This document shows positions 17,930 to 24,895 of a DNA stretch of 64,000 bases, in pieces; positions within the stretch are counted from its first letter, which is position 1, and the number at the start of each line of letters is the position of its first letter. The stretch lies in NCBI RefSeq assembly GCF_015694705.1, contig NZ_JADQDR010000002.1:124001-188000 (forward strand), in the 5' to 3' direction. The notes beneath the pieces are model-generated. The model was not told where the DNA came from. It did not search any database and saw nothing but the letters and a program-made list of their open reading frames with translations. The DNA comes from Pontibacter rufus (lineage in GTDB: Bacteria; Bacteroidota; Bacteroidia; Cytophagales; Hymenobacteraceae). The translations under genes and the position numbers were made by a program.

Positions 17930-18011
17930 TGCGCGCGGGGAGATTCGAACTCCCACACCCGAAGGCACCACCCCCTCAAGATGGCGTGTCTACCAGTTTC
18001 ACCACGTGCGC
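17930..18011 (-). tRNA. tRNA-Leu (anticodon GAG)
   Basis: Folds as a class II tRNA with long variable arm. The anticodon loop TTGAGGG gives anticodon GAG, reading CUC/CUU. The T-loop TTCGAAT is standard. CCA is not encoded. The acceptor stem GCGCACG/CGCGCGC contains one A-C mismatch at the fifth pair. It has a promoter box upstream (18028-18035) and a terminator downstream (17895-17924). Confidence 0.93.
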
Positions 18012-18027
18012 AGGTAAATGATGGATG

Positions 18028-18035
18028 CAAAAGTA
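18028..18035 (-). promoter_or_regulatory. -7 promoter box of tRNA-Leu
   Basis: On the minus strand the sequence reads TACTTTTG, matching TAnnTTTG. A GTTG lies about 20 bp further upstream. Transcription would begin about 10 nt before the tRNA. Confidence 0.6.
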
Positions 18036-18162
18036 AAGAGCCTGTACCATATATGCAACCCGCCGCAACCTTGTTGTTAAAATAAATAGAAGGTTTCTTT
18101 ACTAATCTTCACGAGGGATTACCTCTTGTCAAATGCAGGGAAAACAACGAACAGCAAACATT

Positions 18163-18214
18163 CACTAAAACAAGAGAAGCCACTCTTTACGGAGTGGCTT
18201 CTCTTGTTTTAGTG
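18163..18214 (-). terminator. Hairpin terminator of the first tRNA-Lys
   Basis: Perfect 23-bp inverted repeat (18163-18185 and 18192-18214, 6-nt loop). The stem begins at the very 3' end of the tRNA, so it includes the discriminator base, and is followed on the minus strand by a T-rich stretch. Confidence 0.75.
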
Positions 18215-18285
18215 ATCCCGCTGGGATTCGAACCCAGGACCCATACATTAAAAGTGTATTGCTCTACCAGCTGAGCTACAGAATC
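18213..18285 (-). tRNA. tRNA-Lys (anticodon UUU), copy 1
   Basis: 73-nt cloverleaf with acceptor GATTCTG/CGGGATC, anticodon loop CTTTTAA (anticodon TTT) and T-loop TTCGAAT. Discriminator A; CCA not encoded. Identical to the second copy 149 bp away. It has its own promoter box (18314-18321) and terminator. Confidence 0.95.
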
Positions 18286-18313
18286 GGCATTGTTTCCCTG
18301 TGGTAAGGGAGGG

Positions 18314-18321
18314 CAAAATTA
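18314..18321 (-). promoter_or_regulatory. -7 promoter box of tRNA-Lys copy 1
   Basis: Minus strand reads TAATTTTG (TAnnTTTG), 28 nt upstream of the mature tRNA 5' end. Confidence 0.55.
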
Positions 18322-18389
18322 AGCGCTTAATTCTAAAATACAAAATTTATTTAAGCTTTGTATCTTGCACCCTGTCTCAAAGGGGTCAG

Positions 18390-18421
18390 AAAAAAAAGCC
18401 TTCCCGCTCTAGAAAGGCTTT
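18390..18421 (-). terminator. Rho-independent terminator of tRNA-Lys copy 2
   Basis: On the minus strand AAAGCCTT (18421-18414) pairs with AAGGCTTT (18402-18395) and runs into a tract of T residues. Confidence 0.8.
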
Positions 18422-18433
18422 CCATCTTGTTGG

Positions 18434-18506
18434 TGATCCCGCTGGGATTCGAACCCAGGACCCATACATTAAAAGTGTATTGCTCTACCAGCTGAGCTAC
18501 AGAATC
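18434..18506 (-). tRNA. tRNA-Lys (anticodon UUU), copy 2
   Basis: Same 73-nt sequence as copy 1, base for base, while flanking sequences differ. It is preceded by its own promoter box (18553-18560) and followed by its own poly-T terminator. Confidence 0.95.
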
Positions 18507-18552
18507 TTTTTTGTAACTTGCAATATCAAAGATTTTCCCCTGAATTGCGATG

Positions 18553-18560
18553 CAAAAGTA
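18553..18560 (-). promoter_or_regulatory. -7 promoter box of tRNA-Lys copy 2
   Basis: Minus strand reads TACTTTTG, matching TAnnTTTG, 47 nt upstream of the tRNA 5' end. Confidence 0.5.
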
Positions 18561-18576
18561 ACAGCTAAGATTTTAA

Positions 18577-19314
18577 ATGCAAAACCTTTGGTTCAAAATA
18601 TCTGCCTTTTTGATTCTTTTTTTACTGGCCTTCAGCAAACCAGTTTATGCTCAGGCAGATAACGCAACATTGGCTAAAGCTGATTCTTTATTCCGGACGC
18701 AGCATTACACCGAGGCTTATACCTTATACGAGAACATACTGCAGACGCAACAGCTTTACTCGTCGCAAATGCTCCTGAAGATGGCTTACATCCGCGAAGG
18801 ACTGCGTGATTATACGGGCGCCATGTATTACCTGCACCTGTTCTATTCCAAAGAGCCCAGCCGTTCGGTGCTGAAGAAAATGGAAGAACTGGCGCAGGCA
18901 CATCATCTGCAAGGCTATCAGTATAATGATCTGATTTTTTTCAAAACGCAGTTTAGCAAGTACTACATGCGCATTTTGCAGCTGCTGCTGCTTGTAGCTG
19001 TGGTTACCGTCACAGTTATGCTGGTAAGCTGGCGCAAAGGCCACCGGTTTACCAAAACGTTTAAAATCAGTTTTGGCCTGTACCTGCTTTTTATCCTGTA
19101 TTACATTAATTTCCTGAACCTGGGCAACGCCGGTATTATTATGCAGAACCAGTCGGCCATTATGTCGGCGCCGTCGGCTGGCGCATCCTGGCTGGCTACC
19201 GCCACCAAAGGCCACAAAGTACCCATCACGGGCGATCAGGATATCTGGTATGAGATAAAATGGAAAGGCGAAAAAGCCTATATCCGCAAAAGCAACCTGG
19301 TAGAACTGCCGTAG
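18577..19314 (+). CDS. Secreted/membrane TPR protein with C-terminal SH3-like domain
   Basis: 245 residues. An N-terminal signal peptide (ISAFLILFLLAFSKPVYAQA) is followed by TPR-like helices (about 30-115, pattern ADSLFRTQHYTEAYTLYENIL). Two hydrophobic helices come next (about 131-150 and 163-180). The C-terminal segment (about 200-245) has the bacterial SH3 layout (ATATKGHKVPITGDQDIWYEIKW...YIRKSNLVELP). The layout resembles the BatE proteins of the Bacteroidetes Bat operon (TPR plus SH3), but no Bat genes are near. It probably scaffolds protein or wall contacts in the periplasm. A heptamer array begins right after the stop codon. Confidence 0.75.
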   Translation: MQNLWFKISAFLILFLLAFSKPVYAQADNATLAKADSLFRTQHYTEAYTLYENILQTQQLYSSQMLLKMAYIREGLRDYTGAMYYLHLFYSKEPSRSVLKKMEELAQAHHLQGYQYNDLIFFKTQFSKYYMRILQLLLLVAVVTVTVMLVSWRKGHRFTKTFKISFGLYLLFILYYINFLNLGNAGIIMQNQSAIMSAPSAGASWLATATKGHKVPITGDQDIWYEIKWKGEKAYIRKSNLVELP

Positions 19315-19349
19315 GTTAGTTGATCGTTGTTAGTTGTTCGTTTATCGTA
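19315..19349. repeat. Heptamer array after the TPR/SH3 gene
   Basis: Five consecutive 7-bp units start directly after the TAG stop: GTTAGTT, GATCGTT, GTTAGTT, GTTCGTT, TATCGTA. A weaker continuation near 19366-19390 may be the other arm. Confidence 0.65.
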
Positions 19350-19422
19350 TTTTGTGTTTCATTGATCATATCAAGTATTACGATTCAGTGAGGCTCTTCA
19401 TACTTCGAAAAACGAATGCCGC

Positions 19423-20232
19423 CTACTTCCTCAGCGGTGAATCCTTCTCTTTGGCCATTACATTGTATACCAGCTTGTCGGCGAGGCTTGGGAAGAGTTT
19501 ATTTACCCACACGGCCAGCTTGCCCTGCGTTGTCATCACAAGGTCGCGTTTGCGTTTGATGGTAGCTTGCAGGATGCGGTCGGCTACTTCCTCAGCCGAC
19601 ATCATTTTCTCCTCCTCACGTGGTGTTTCGCCCTGCTGCTGCCCGTCAGCGGCCAGGGCTGTGTTGCGGATGTTGGATGCCGTAAACCCCGGACAGGCCA
19701 GCAATACATGCACGCCCGAGTGCAGCAGTTCGGTGCGCAACGTTTCCAGGAAGCCATGCATGGCAAACTTCGAGGCTGAATAACCCGTGCGGGCGGGCAA
19801 GCCCCTGTAACCGGCCACAGAAGAAATACCGATGATAGAGCCTTTGGCTTGCTGGATATAAGGTAAGGCAAACTTGGTGGTGTATACGGTGCCCCAGAAG
19901 TTTATACCCATCACCTGCCGCAGCACGTCTAAATCTAAATCCTGGAACAGGGCACGCATCGAGATACCTGCATTGTTTATTACCACATCCAGGCGCCCAT
20001 ACTTATCTATTGTTTCCTGCACCATGCGCTGGCATTGCGCTTCCACGCTTACATCGGCCTGTATAGGTAAGTTGTCGATACCTGCTGCAGTCAGTTCTGT
20101 GGCGGTTTCGGTAAGTCCGGCCTGCTTCCGGCCCGAAAACGCCACTTTTGCCCCTGCCCTGCCGAACGCGAAAGCAAGCGCTTTGCCTATACCTGAGGTG
20201 CCGCCGGTTATTAAAACTACTTTATTTTTCAT
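19423..20232 (-). CDS. Short-chain dehydrogenase/reductase (SDR family)
   Basis: 269 residues with the classical SDR marks: cofactor loop TGGTSGIG (9-16), NNAG (86-89), catalytic ISS (136-138) and Y151-x3-K155. Arginine after the second strand (SGRK) suggests NADP(H). The C-terminal extension with IKRKRDLVMTTQGKLAVWVNKLFPSLADKL fits the subgroup that acts on lipid or steroid-like ketones, but the substrate is unknown. It is monocistronic, with a promoter box at 20264-20271, and divergent from rlmD. Confidence 0.9.
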   Translation of the reverse strand: MKNKVVLITGGTSGIGKALAFAFGRAGAKVAFSGRKQAGLTETATELTAAGIDNLPIQADVSVEAQCQRMVQETIDKYGRLDVVINNAGISMRALFQDLDLDVLRQVMGINFWGTVYTTKFALPYIQQAKGSIIGISSVAGYRGLPARTGYSASKFAMHGFLETLRTELLHSGVHVLLACPGFTASNIRNTALAADGQQQGETPREEEKMMSAEEVADRILQATIKRKRDLVMTTQGKLAVWVNKLFPSLADKLVYNVMAKEKDSPLRK

Positions 20233-20263
20233 CCTTTATTTTGCCAGAATTGTTCTCCTATTG

Positions 20264-20271
20264 CAAAGATA
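20264..20271 (-). promoter_or_regulatory. -7 promoter box of the SDR gene
   Basis: Minus strand reads TATCTTTG (TAnnTTTG), placing transcription start near 20257, about 25 nt before the ATG. Confidence 0.55.
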
Positions 20272-20273
20272 AT

Positions 20274-20301
20274 TTAATTGTTAATTGACGGTGGTTAATT
20301 G
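20274..20301. repeat. Heptamer array in the SDR/rlmD divergent gap
   Basis: Four units of TTAATTG type: TTAATTG, TTAATTG, ACGGTGG, TTAATTG. It lies directly upstream of the SDR -7 box, in the place where a -33 box would sit. Confidence 0.6.
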
Positions 20302-20389
20302 TCTTATACTTCTGCCTTTTACTCCGCCTAATCTCCTTGCGCAGGAACTCATACTTGTCTCTCCTGATTTCGATGTGCGCAGAATTTCG

Positions 20390-20397
20390 TACTTTTG
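20390..20397 (+). promoter_or_regulatory. -7 promoter box of rlmD
   Basis: TACTTTTG matches TAnnTTTG, with TTTC at 20368-20371 as a possible -33 box. The expected transcription start (about 20403) coincides with the GTG at 20404, suggesting a leaderless mRNA. Confidence 0.5.
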
Positions 20398-20403
20398 CGC
20401 ATT

Positions 20404-21819
20404 GTGAGAAAGAAGCATAAAAATACATTCGAGATTCTCGAAAACATCCATATCGAAGAGATGGTGGCGGAAGGCAAGTGCCTGGCGCGCCACAACAACA
20501 TGGTTATTTTCGTAGCCGGCGTGGCGCCCGGCGATGTGGTAGACTTGCGTATTACGCGTAAAAAGAAAAGCTTTATGGAGGCCGAGCCAGTGGCTTTCCA
20601 TCAGTATTCGGAGCTGCGCGTACAGCCGTTTTGCGAGCACTTTGGCGTATGCGGCGGCTGTAAATGGCAGCACATTGGCTACGATACCCAGCTATACTAC
20701 AAGCAGAAACAAGTCAAAGATAACCTGGAACGTATCGGCAAAGTGGCGCTGCCGGAATTTGATCCCATACTTGGTTCTGAGAAAACAAGGTATTACCGCA
20801 ACAAGCTGGAGTTCACTTTTTCGGGAAACGGCTGGCTGACCAACGAGCAAATCAAGTCGGGCGAAGCGTTCGACCGGAACGCGCTAGGCTTTCATATTCC
20901 GGGCCGTTTTGATAAGATCCTGGACATCCGCCACTGCTACCTGCAACCCGATCCCTCGAATGCCATCCGCCTGGAGGTGCGCAACTATGCACGGGCGCAC
21001 GGACTTGATTTTTATGACGCCGTAAAGCAGCAGGGCTTTCTGCGCAACCTCATCATCCGCACAGCAAATACCGGTGAGTTGATGGTGCTGCTGCAGGTAA
21101 AGCACGACGACCCTGAAGCTATACCTGCCCTGCTGGAACATCTGAAAGCTACGTTCCCGGAAATAACCTCGCTGCAGTATGTGGTGAACCCCAAAGGCAA
21201 CGAAACCTTTCACGACCTGGAGGTGGTTTGCTACCATGGCCAGCCTTACATACATGAGGAAATGGAGGGCATCCGGTTTCGTGTGGGGCCGAAGTCCTTT
21301 TACCAGACCAACGCCGACCAGGCGTACGAACTGTACAAATTAACGCGCGAGTTTGCCGGTTTAACGGGTAAGGAACTGGTGTATGATTTATACACGGGCG
21401 CCGGCACTATCGCCAACTTTGTAGCCGGCCAATGCCGCGAAGTTATCGGTATTGAATATGTGCCAAGCGCCATTGAGGATGCTAAAATCAACTCGCGCAT
21501 CAACAACATCAACAACACCACATTTTATGCCGGTGATATGAAAGATATACTTTCGGATGAGCTGTTGGCCCGCCACGGCCGCCCTGATGTGGTGATTACG
21601 GACCCGCCGCGCGCCGGCATGCACCCGGACGTAATAGAGAAACTGCTGCAGGTGCATCCGGACAAAATTGTGTACGTAAGCTGTAATCCGGCTACTCAGG
21701 CCCGTGATTTGGAATTGCTGGAACCAAAGTATAACGTAGCGCGTGTGCAGCCTGTAGACATGTTTCCGCAAACGCACCACGTCGAAAATATTGTTCTTTT
21801 AACTAAACGTATCACGTAG
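20404..21819 (+). CDS. rlmD: 23S rRNA (uracil(1939)-C5)-methyltransferase-type enzyme RlmD
   Basis: About 471 residues of the RumA/RlmD class. There is an N-terminal TRAM domain (ENIHIEEMVAEGKCLARH...), an iron-sulfur cysteine cluster FCEHFGVCGGCKWQ, the SAM-binding loop DLYTGAGTIANF, and the catalytic SCNPATQARDL. It methylates C5 of a uridine in 23S rRNA. A TTG at 20395 would extend the frame, but it overlaps the promoter box at 20390-20397, so I use the GTG at 20404 (MRKKHKNTFEIL), which may sit at the very 5' end of the transcript. The last residues RIT and the TAG stop are built from two units of a CGTATCA heptamer array. Confidence 0.93.
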   Translation: MRKKHKNTFEILENIHIEEMVAEGKCLARHNNMVIFVAGVAPGDVVDLRITRKKKSFMEAEPVAFHQYSELRVQPFCEHFGVCGGCKWQHIGYDTQLYYKQKQVKDNLERIGKVALPEFDPILGSEKTRYYRNKLEFTFSGNGWLTNEQIKSGEAFDRNALGFHIPGRFDKILDIRHCYLQPDPSNAIRLEVRNYARAHGLDFYDAVKQQGFLRNLIIRTANTGELMVLLQVKHDDPEAIPALLEHLKATFPEITSLQYVVNPKGNETFHDLEVVCYHGQPYIHEEMEGIRFRVGPKSFYQTNADQAYELYKLTREFAGLTGKELVYDLYTGAGTIANFVAGQCREVIGIEYVPSAIEDAKINSRINNINNTTFYAGDMKDILSDELLARHGRPDVVITDPPRAGMHPDVIEKLLQVHPDKIVYVSCNPATQARDLELLEPKYNVARVQPVDMFPQTHHVENIVLLTKRIT

Positions 21820-21928
21820 CACGTATCAAGTATCACGATAAAACTATCTGTTGATTTACGCATTAGCAGCGTTATTGGGTTAGACAAGGTATACTTTATC
21901 CAAGTCGGGATACGAGCAACATGATACG
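21808..21928. repeat. Inverted heptamer arrays between rlmD and the next gene
   Basis: Left arm CGTATCA, CGTAGCA, CGTATCA, AGTATCA, CGATAAA (21808-21842) contains the rlmD stop codon in its second unit. The right arm GGATACG, AGCAACA, TGATACG (21908-21928) is the inverse word and ends 11 bp before the next ATG. The element therefore fills the whole gap. Confidence 0.8.
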
Positions 21929-21939
21929 AAAATAAAAAT

Positions 21940-22308
21940 ATGGAAAACGATCCGGAATTAAACGGCAAATACCTCGGCACCATCTCCAAAGATTTTGTAG
22001 TGGTGGCCGAGACGCTGCGCGAGGCATCTTACCAGGTGCGCAAACGCAAGATATCAGATTACCCGATTTTCGTGTTCAGCCACACGCAGGTGCCGGTGGG
22101 CTCCATCTTTTTAGCCAAAGAAGAAGTGGCACTGGACTGGCACATCAACGCCTCTTACCTGGAGGACTTTGTGCAGCGGCAGCTTGTCCTGCCGGAGAAA
22201 GTAGATGAGTTCAAAGCTGCCTACAAAGACCCGGACGAGTTCTGCTGCCTTTTTGTAGTAGACGGCGATTTTCAGAATTTCGTATTCATTCCCTTCCCGG
22301 AGGATTAG
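21940..22308 (+). CDS. Conserved hypothetical protein (122 aa)
   Basis: A soluble 122-residue protein without signal peptide: MENDPELNGKYLGTISKDFVVVAETLREASYQVRKRKISDYPIFVFSHTQ..., with an amphipathic helix after strand 1 and an acidic, phenylalanine-rich C-terminus (DGDFQNFVFIPFPED). No catalytic motif recognised. It lies downstream of rlmD across a 120-bp repeat-filled gap and is convergent with thiL, sharing a hairpin terminator. Codon use resembles its neighbours, so it is a genuine gene of unknown function. Confidence 0.75.
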   Translation: MENDPELNGKYLGTISKDFVVVAETLREASYQVRKRKISDYPIFVFSHTQVPVGSIFLAKEEVALDWHINASYLEDFVQRQLVLPEKVDEFKAAYKDPDEFCCLFVVDGDFQNFVFIPFPED

Positions 22309-22311
22309 GTC

Positions 22312-22464
22312 TTTCAGACGTTAGAAGCCGGATTTTAGATGCAAGATTCCGCTAGCACATGTGCAACAAAAAAGGAAGCTTAAACTGCTTCCTTTTTTGT
22401 TGATTCCAGCCTGCATACGTACAGAAATGTCTATAATCTAACGTCTAGTATCTAATGTCTAAAA
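22312..22464. repeat. Inverted heptamer arrays bracketing a terminator between two convergent genes
   Basis: Left arm: TTTCAGA, CGTTAGA, AGCCGGA, TTTTAGA, TGCAAGA (22312-22346), starting 3 bp after the stop codon at 22306-22308. Right arm: TCTATAA, TCTAACG, TCTAGTA, TCTAATG, TCTAAAA (22430-22464), the same word inverted. The last unit contains the thiL stop codon. The hairpin terminator (22364-22402) sits in the core. Confidence 0.8.
22364..22402. terminator. Bidirectional terminator between the 122-aa gene and thiL
   Basis: A 16-bp perfect stem (22364-22379 and 22387-22402) with a 7-nt loop; A-rich on the left arm and T-rich on the right arm, so it works for both convergent genes. Confidence 0.8.
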
Positions 22465-23484
22465 ACTAGTCCAGCCCTGCGCTTTCAGGGGGTAAGCTTG
22501 TCCGGATTTAGTGGCCAGGTTCACGCCCTCATTGGCTTCTGTAATTTTTCCGATGATGGTGATGTCCGGATGATTTTTCAGCTCATCATAATGGGATAGC
22601 GGCACCGTAAAGAGCAGCTCATAGTCTTCGCCGCCGTTCATGATACAAGTCAGCGGGTCTATGTTGAACTCCAACGCTGTTTGCAGCATCTGTTCATCGG
22701 CCGGCAGGTTGTCTTTGTACACCGTGGCGCCCACGTTTGATTGTGTGCAGATATGAAAAATTTCTGAAGCTAGCCCATCCGAAATATCAATCATAGCTGT
22801 GGGTTTAATACCCCGCTCTTTCAGGTCATGGATAACATCCATGCGTGCTTCCGGGCGCAGCTGGCGTCCTACAATATATTGTTTGCTTTCCAGTTCCGGC
22901 TGCATCTCTGGGTCAGCCAGAAACGCTTGCTTCTCGCGCTCCAGCACCTGTAAGCCCATGTAAGCTGCGCCCAAATCGCCGGTCACGCAGATTAAATCAT
23001 TTACCTGCGCGCCGCTACGCAGCACAGCTTCGCCTTTGGCTATCTCCCCTATGGCCGTTATACTTATCACAAGTCCTGCCCGGGACGAGGTGGTATCGCC
23101 GCCCACTAGGTCCACCTTATAGTTTTCGCAAGCCATCCGGATGCCTTCGTACAGTTCCTCCACCGCTTCTAATGTATAACGCGCACCCAGGCCTAGGTTC
23201 ACCGTAATCTGTGTTGGTTTGGCATACATGGCAGCAATATCTGATACATTTACCGCCACAGCTTTGTACCCGAGGTGTTTGAGCGGGCAAAAAGTCAGGT
23301 CGAAGTGGACGCCTTCCAGCAGCATGTCGCTGGACACCACCAGCTGCTTTTCCTGTGGCTCAATAATGGCGGCATCATCGCCGATACCTTTGATAGTCGA
23401 TGCGTTTCGCAGTTCAACCTTCTCCTTGATTATCCTGATTAAACCGAACTCTCCTACTTCGCTCAGTGGGGTATAGTCACTCAT
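22459..23484 (-). CDS. thiL: Thiamine-monophosphate kinase
   Basis: About 341 residues with the ThiL marks: EFGLIRII near the N-terminus, GIGDDAAII, SSDMLLEGVHFDL, VGGDTTSS, IDISDGLASEI and GGEDYELLF. It phosphorylates thiamine monophosphate to the cofactor thiamine diphosphate. An upstream ATG at 23508 would overlap the promoter box TATCTTTG (23513-23506), so the start at 23484 (MSDYTPLSEVGEFG) is preferred. No other thiamine genes are adjacent. Its stop codon lies inside a heptamer array. Confidence 0.95.
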   Translation of the reverse strand: MSDYTPLSEVGEFGLIRIIKEKVELRNASTIKGIGDDAAIIEPQEKQLVVSSDMLLEGVHFDLTFCPLKHLGYKAVAVNVSDIAAMYAKPTQITVNLGLGARYTLEAVEELYEGIRMACENYKVDLVGGDTTSSRAGLVISITAIGEIAKGEAVLRSGAQVNDLICVTGDLGAAYMGLQVLEREKQAFLADPEMQPELESKQYIVGRQLRPEARMDVIHDLKERGIKPTAMIDISDGLASEIFHICTQSNVGATVYKDNLPADEQMLQTALEFNIDPLTCIMNGGEDYELLFTVPLSHYDELKNHPDITIIGKITEANEGVNLATKSGQAYPLKAQGWTSF

Positions 23485-23505
23485 TTTGCTTCTATTTTGG
23501 ATGTG

Positions 23506-23513
23506 CAAAGATA
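23506..23513 (-). promoter_or_regulatory. -7 promoter box of thiL
   Basis: Minus strand reads TATCTTTG (TAnnTTTG); start of transcription near 23499, about 15 nt before the ATG at 23484. Confidence 0.6.
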
Positions 23514-23613
23514 CGAAATGGAAAAGACAAGTCAGTCGGCTTTGGGTTAAGTATACGTTTTCAGGCTGATTTGAAACCTCCTAAGCGCTCGTTTATACTT
23601 ATACTGTACTTTA

Positions 23614-23621
23614 TACCTTTG
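23614..23621 (+). promoter_or_regulatory. Orphan promoter box with no gene downstream
   Basis: TACCTTTG is an exact TAnnTTTG match, with TTTA at 23592-23595 near the -33 position. No coding frame follows on the plus strand. Instead a large hairpin ending in a T-run lies 48-118 bp downstream. Confidence 0.4.
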
Positions 23622-23627
23622 CGGCAG

Positions 23628-23740
23628 GAACTTACTCCCGTTTTCTGAAAAGATATATCTTTTGGTTCTGTCATCCAGAAAGGATCTTGTGCATTATTTG
23701 CGTGTAGCTCACAAGATCCTTTCTGGATGACAATTTTTTA
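23628..23740 (+). ncRNA. Candidate small RNA ending in a 23-bp hairpin
   Basis: Predicted from an orphan promoter box (23614-23621) and a strong hairpin with a following T-run. The product would be about 110 nt, half of it the hairpin at 23669-23732. No known RNA family recognised. The hairpin may instead be a dispersed palindromic repeat that merely follows a chance promoter match. Confidence 0.25.
23669..23732. repeat. Palindromic REP-like element / hairpin
   Basis: Perfect 23-bp arms (23669-23691 and 23710-23732) around an 18-nt loop, followed by ATTTTTT. The arm word TGTCATCCAGAAAGGATC resembles palindromic intergenic words I associate with Bacteroidota genomes (recollection, not checked), so a dispersed element is likely. 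It may also end transcripts. Confidence 0.6.
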
Positions 23741-23775
23741 CAACTCAAATTACCCTTAGCTGTATCTGCCTTAAA

Positions 23776-23812
23776 ATGAAAAGGCCTGCTCCCTCTTCAG
23801 AAGCAGGCTTTT
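23776..23812 (-). terminator. Terminator of the 268-aa gene
   Basis: AGCAGGC (23802-23808) and GCCTGCT (23784-23790) pair around an 11-nt loop, and the minus strand continues into TTTTCATTTT. Confidence 0.65.
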
Positions 23813-23835
23813 GTCGTTTAGTAGAAAGTGTTTTA

Positions 23836-24642
23836 TTACGCTGCTGCAGCCTGTCCGCCCTCACGATCCTCGATTACTTTTTTCAGCTTTTCGATGGCCT
23901 GTGCGGCACGCTCCTCGTCGAAACGGTTGATGTTGAGCAGCATTTTGGTCTTCTCCTGGCGCGTAATCACCGGGTTGTTCAGCAGCCGGATGATTTCCTC
24001 TTTCTGCTTTGCAGAAGCGTAGCGCACACTGGCAGATTCCGCTGTCTCTGTTGCTGCTTCCGACGGTGCAGCAGGCTCCGCTGCTTTAGAAGCGGCCGCC
24101 GCTTTCATCGTTGGTTTTTTCTCGGTTGGCACCGCAGGCTTGGCAGACTGTTCGTTGCCGCCATAGTCCATTTCCTCAGCAGGAGTCGGCTCATAACCGG
24201 CAGCGCGGATTATCCAGGCAAGTATGTTGCGGTAGGCTTTACCAATGGCACGGGTCTGGGCCATAGAAGCGATAGCGAACTCCTGGTAATATTTTTTGCC
24301 CTGCTCCCGGTTAGAGCAGATGGCAAAGCCAGCGCCCACCATCTGTTCGCTGCGCAGATCCAGCAGATTTACTTTTGCCTGATACTTAATTTCATCTTCA
24401 GTGCTCATACTCACCACATACTCTACAATCGGGAGAATGCCTAAACGGGAACCGGCATACTGCCAGCCTTCCACGTTCACGTACTCCCGGCCTTGTATGT
24501 TCTGATAAAGCTTGTTTTCCTTGATGAACTTAGCTAAGTCTACAGCCAGATGAAGCGTCTCATCAGATTTGGCGATGTCGTAGCTTTCAATTTTAGACTT
24601 CCTCAGCTCTTTTGTTTCTTTATTTGGTTGATTCATATCCAC
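23836..24642 (-). CDS. Phage-like protein of unknown function (268 aa), possible DNA-recombination accessory
   Basis: Three parts are visible. The N-terminal domain (about 20-165) ends in FAIASMAQTRAIGKAYRNIL and AAGYEPTPAEEM, a pattern I associate with phage and actinophage single-strand-DNA or recombination-linked proteins (A-x-T-R-A-x-G-R/K-A). An Ala/Pro/Glu-rich linker (about 170-205) follows. The C-terminal helical segment, SAKQKEEIIRLLNN...INRFDEERAAQAIEKLKKVIEDRE, has the KQ-x3-I-x2-L pattern often appended to such proteins. No other phage gene is nearby and the gene has its own terminator. This resemblance is by pattern only, so function is inference. Confidence 0.5.
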   Translation of the reverse strand: MDMNQPNKETKELRKSKIESYDIAKSDETLHLAVDLAKFIKENKLYQNIQGREYVNVEGWQYAGSRLGILPIVEYVVSMSTEDEIKYQAKVNLLDLRSEQMVGAGFAICSNREQGKKYYQEFAIASMAQTRAIGKAYRNILAWIIRAAGYEPTPAEEMDYGGNEQSAKPAVPTEKKPTMKAAAASKAAEPAAPSEAATETAESASVRYASAKQKEEIIRLLNNPVITRQEKTKMLLNINRFDEERAAQAIEKLKKVIEDREGGQAAAA

Positions 24643-24895
24643 TTAGCTTTCTTATTTATGGTACTCTTATTAAACACAGGGGCCGGTAAAATGGTGCAAA
24701 AAATTAAAAAAACAGCTTTATTAATACTACTGATAATCAGTAACTTACAAACTATTTTCAAATAAATTTACAGCGCCGGCCTGAGTTGCTTTCAGCAACT
24801 GAATTTGTGTAAAGGGTAAGAGATATGTACGTGATTTTCAGCCACAAGTATAAATTGCAGGCAGAATAAATAAGAAAGATTGGGGAAAGTATAAA

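Noticed and set aside
18163..18214. IS or MITE end next to tRNA-Lys
   Set aside because: The 23-bp perfect hairpin starts exactly at the tRNA 3' end and has no target duplication; a terminator explains it better.
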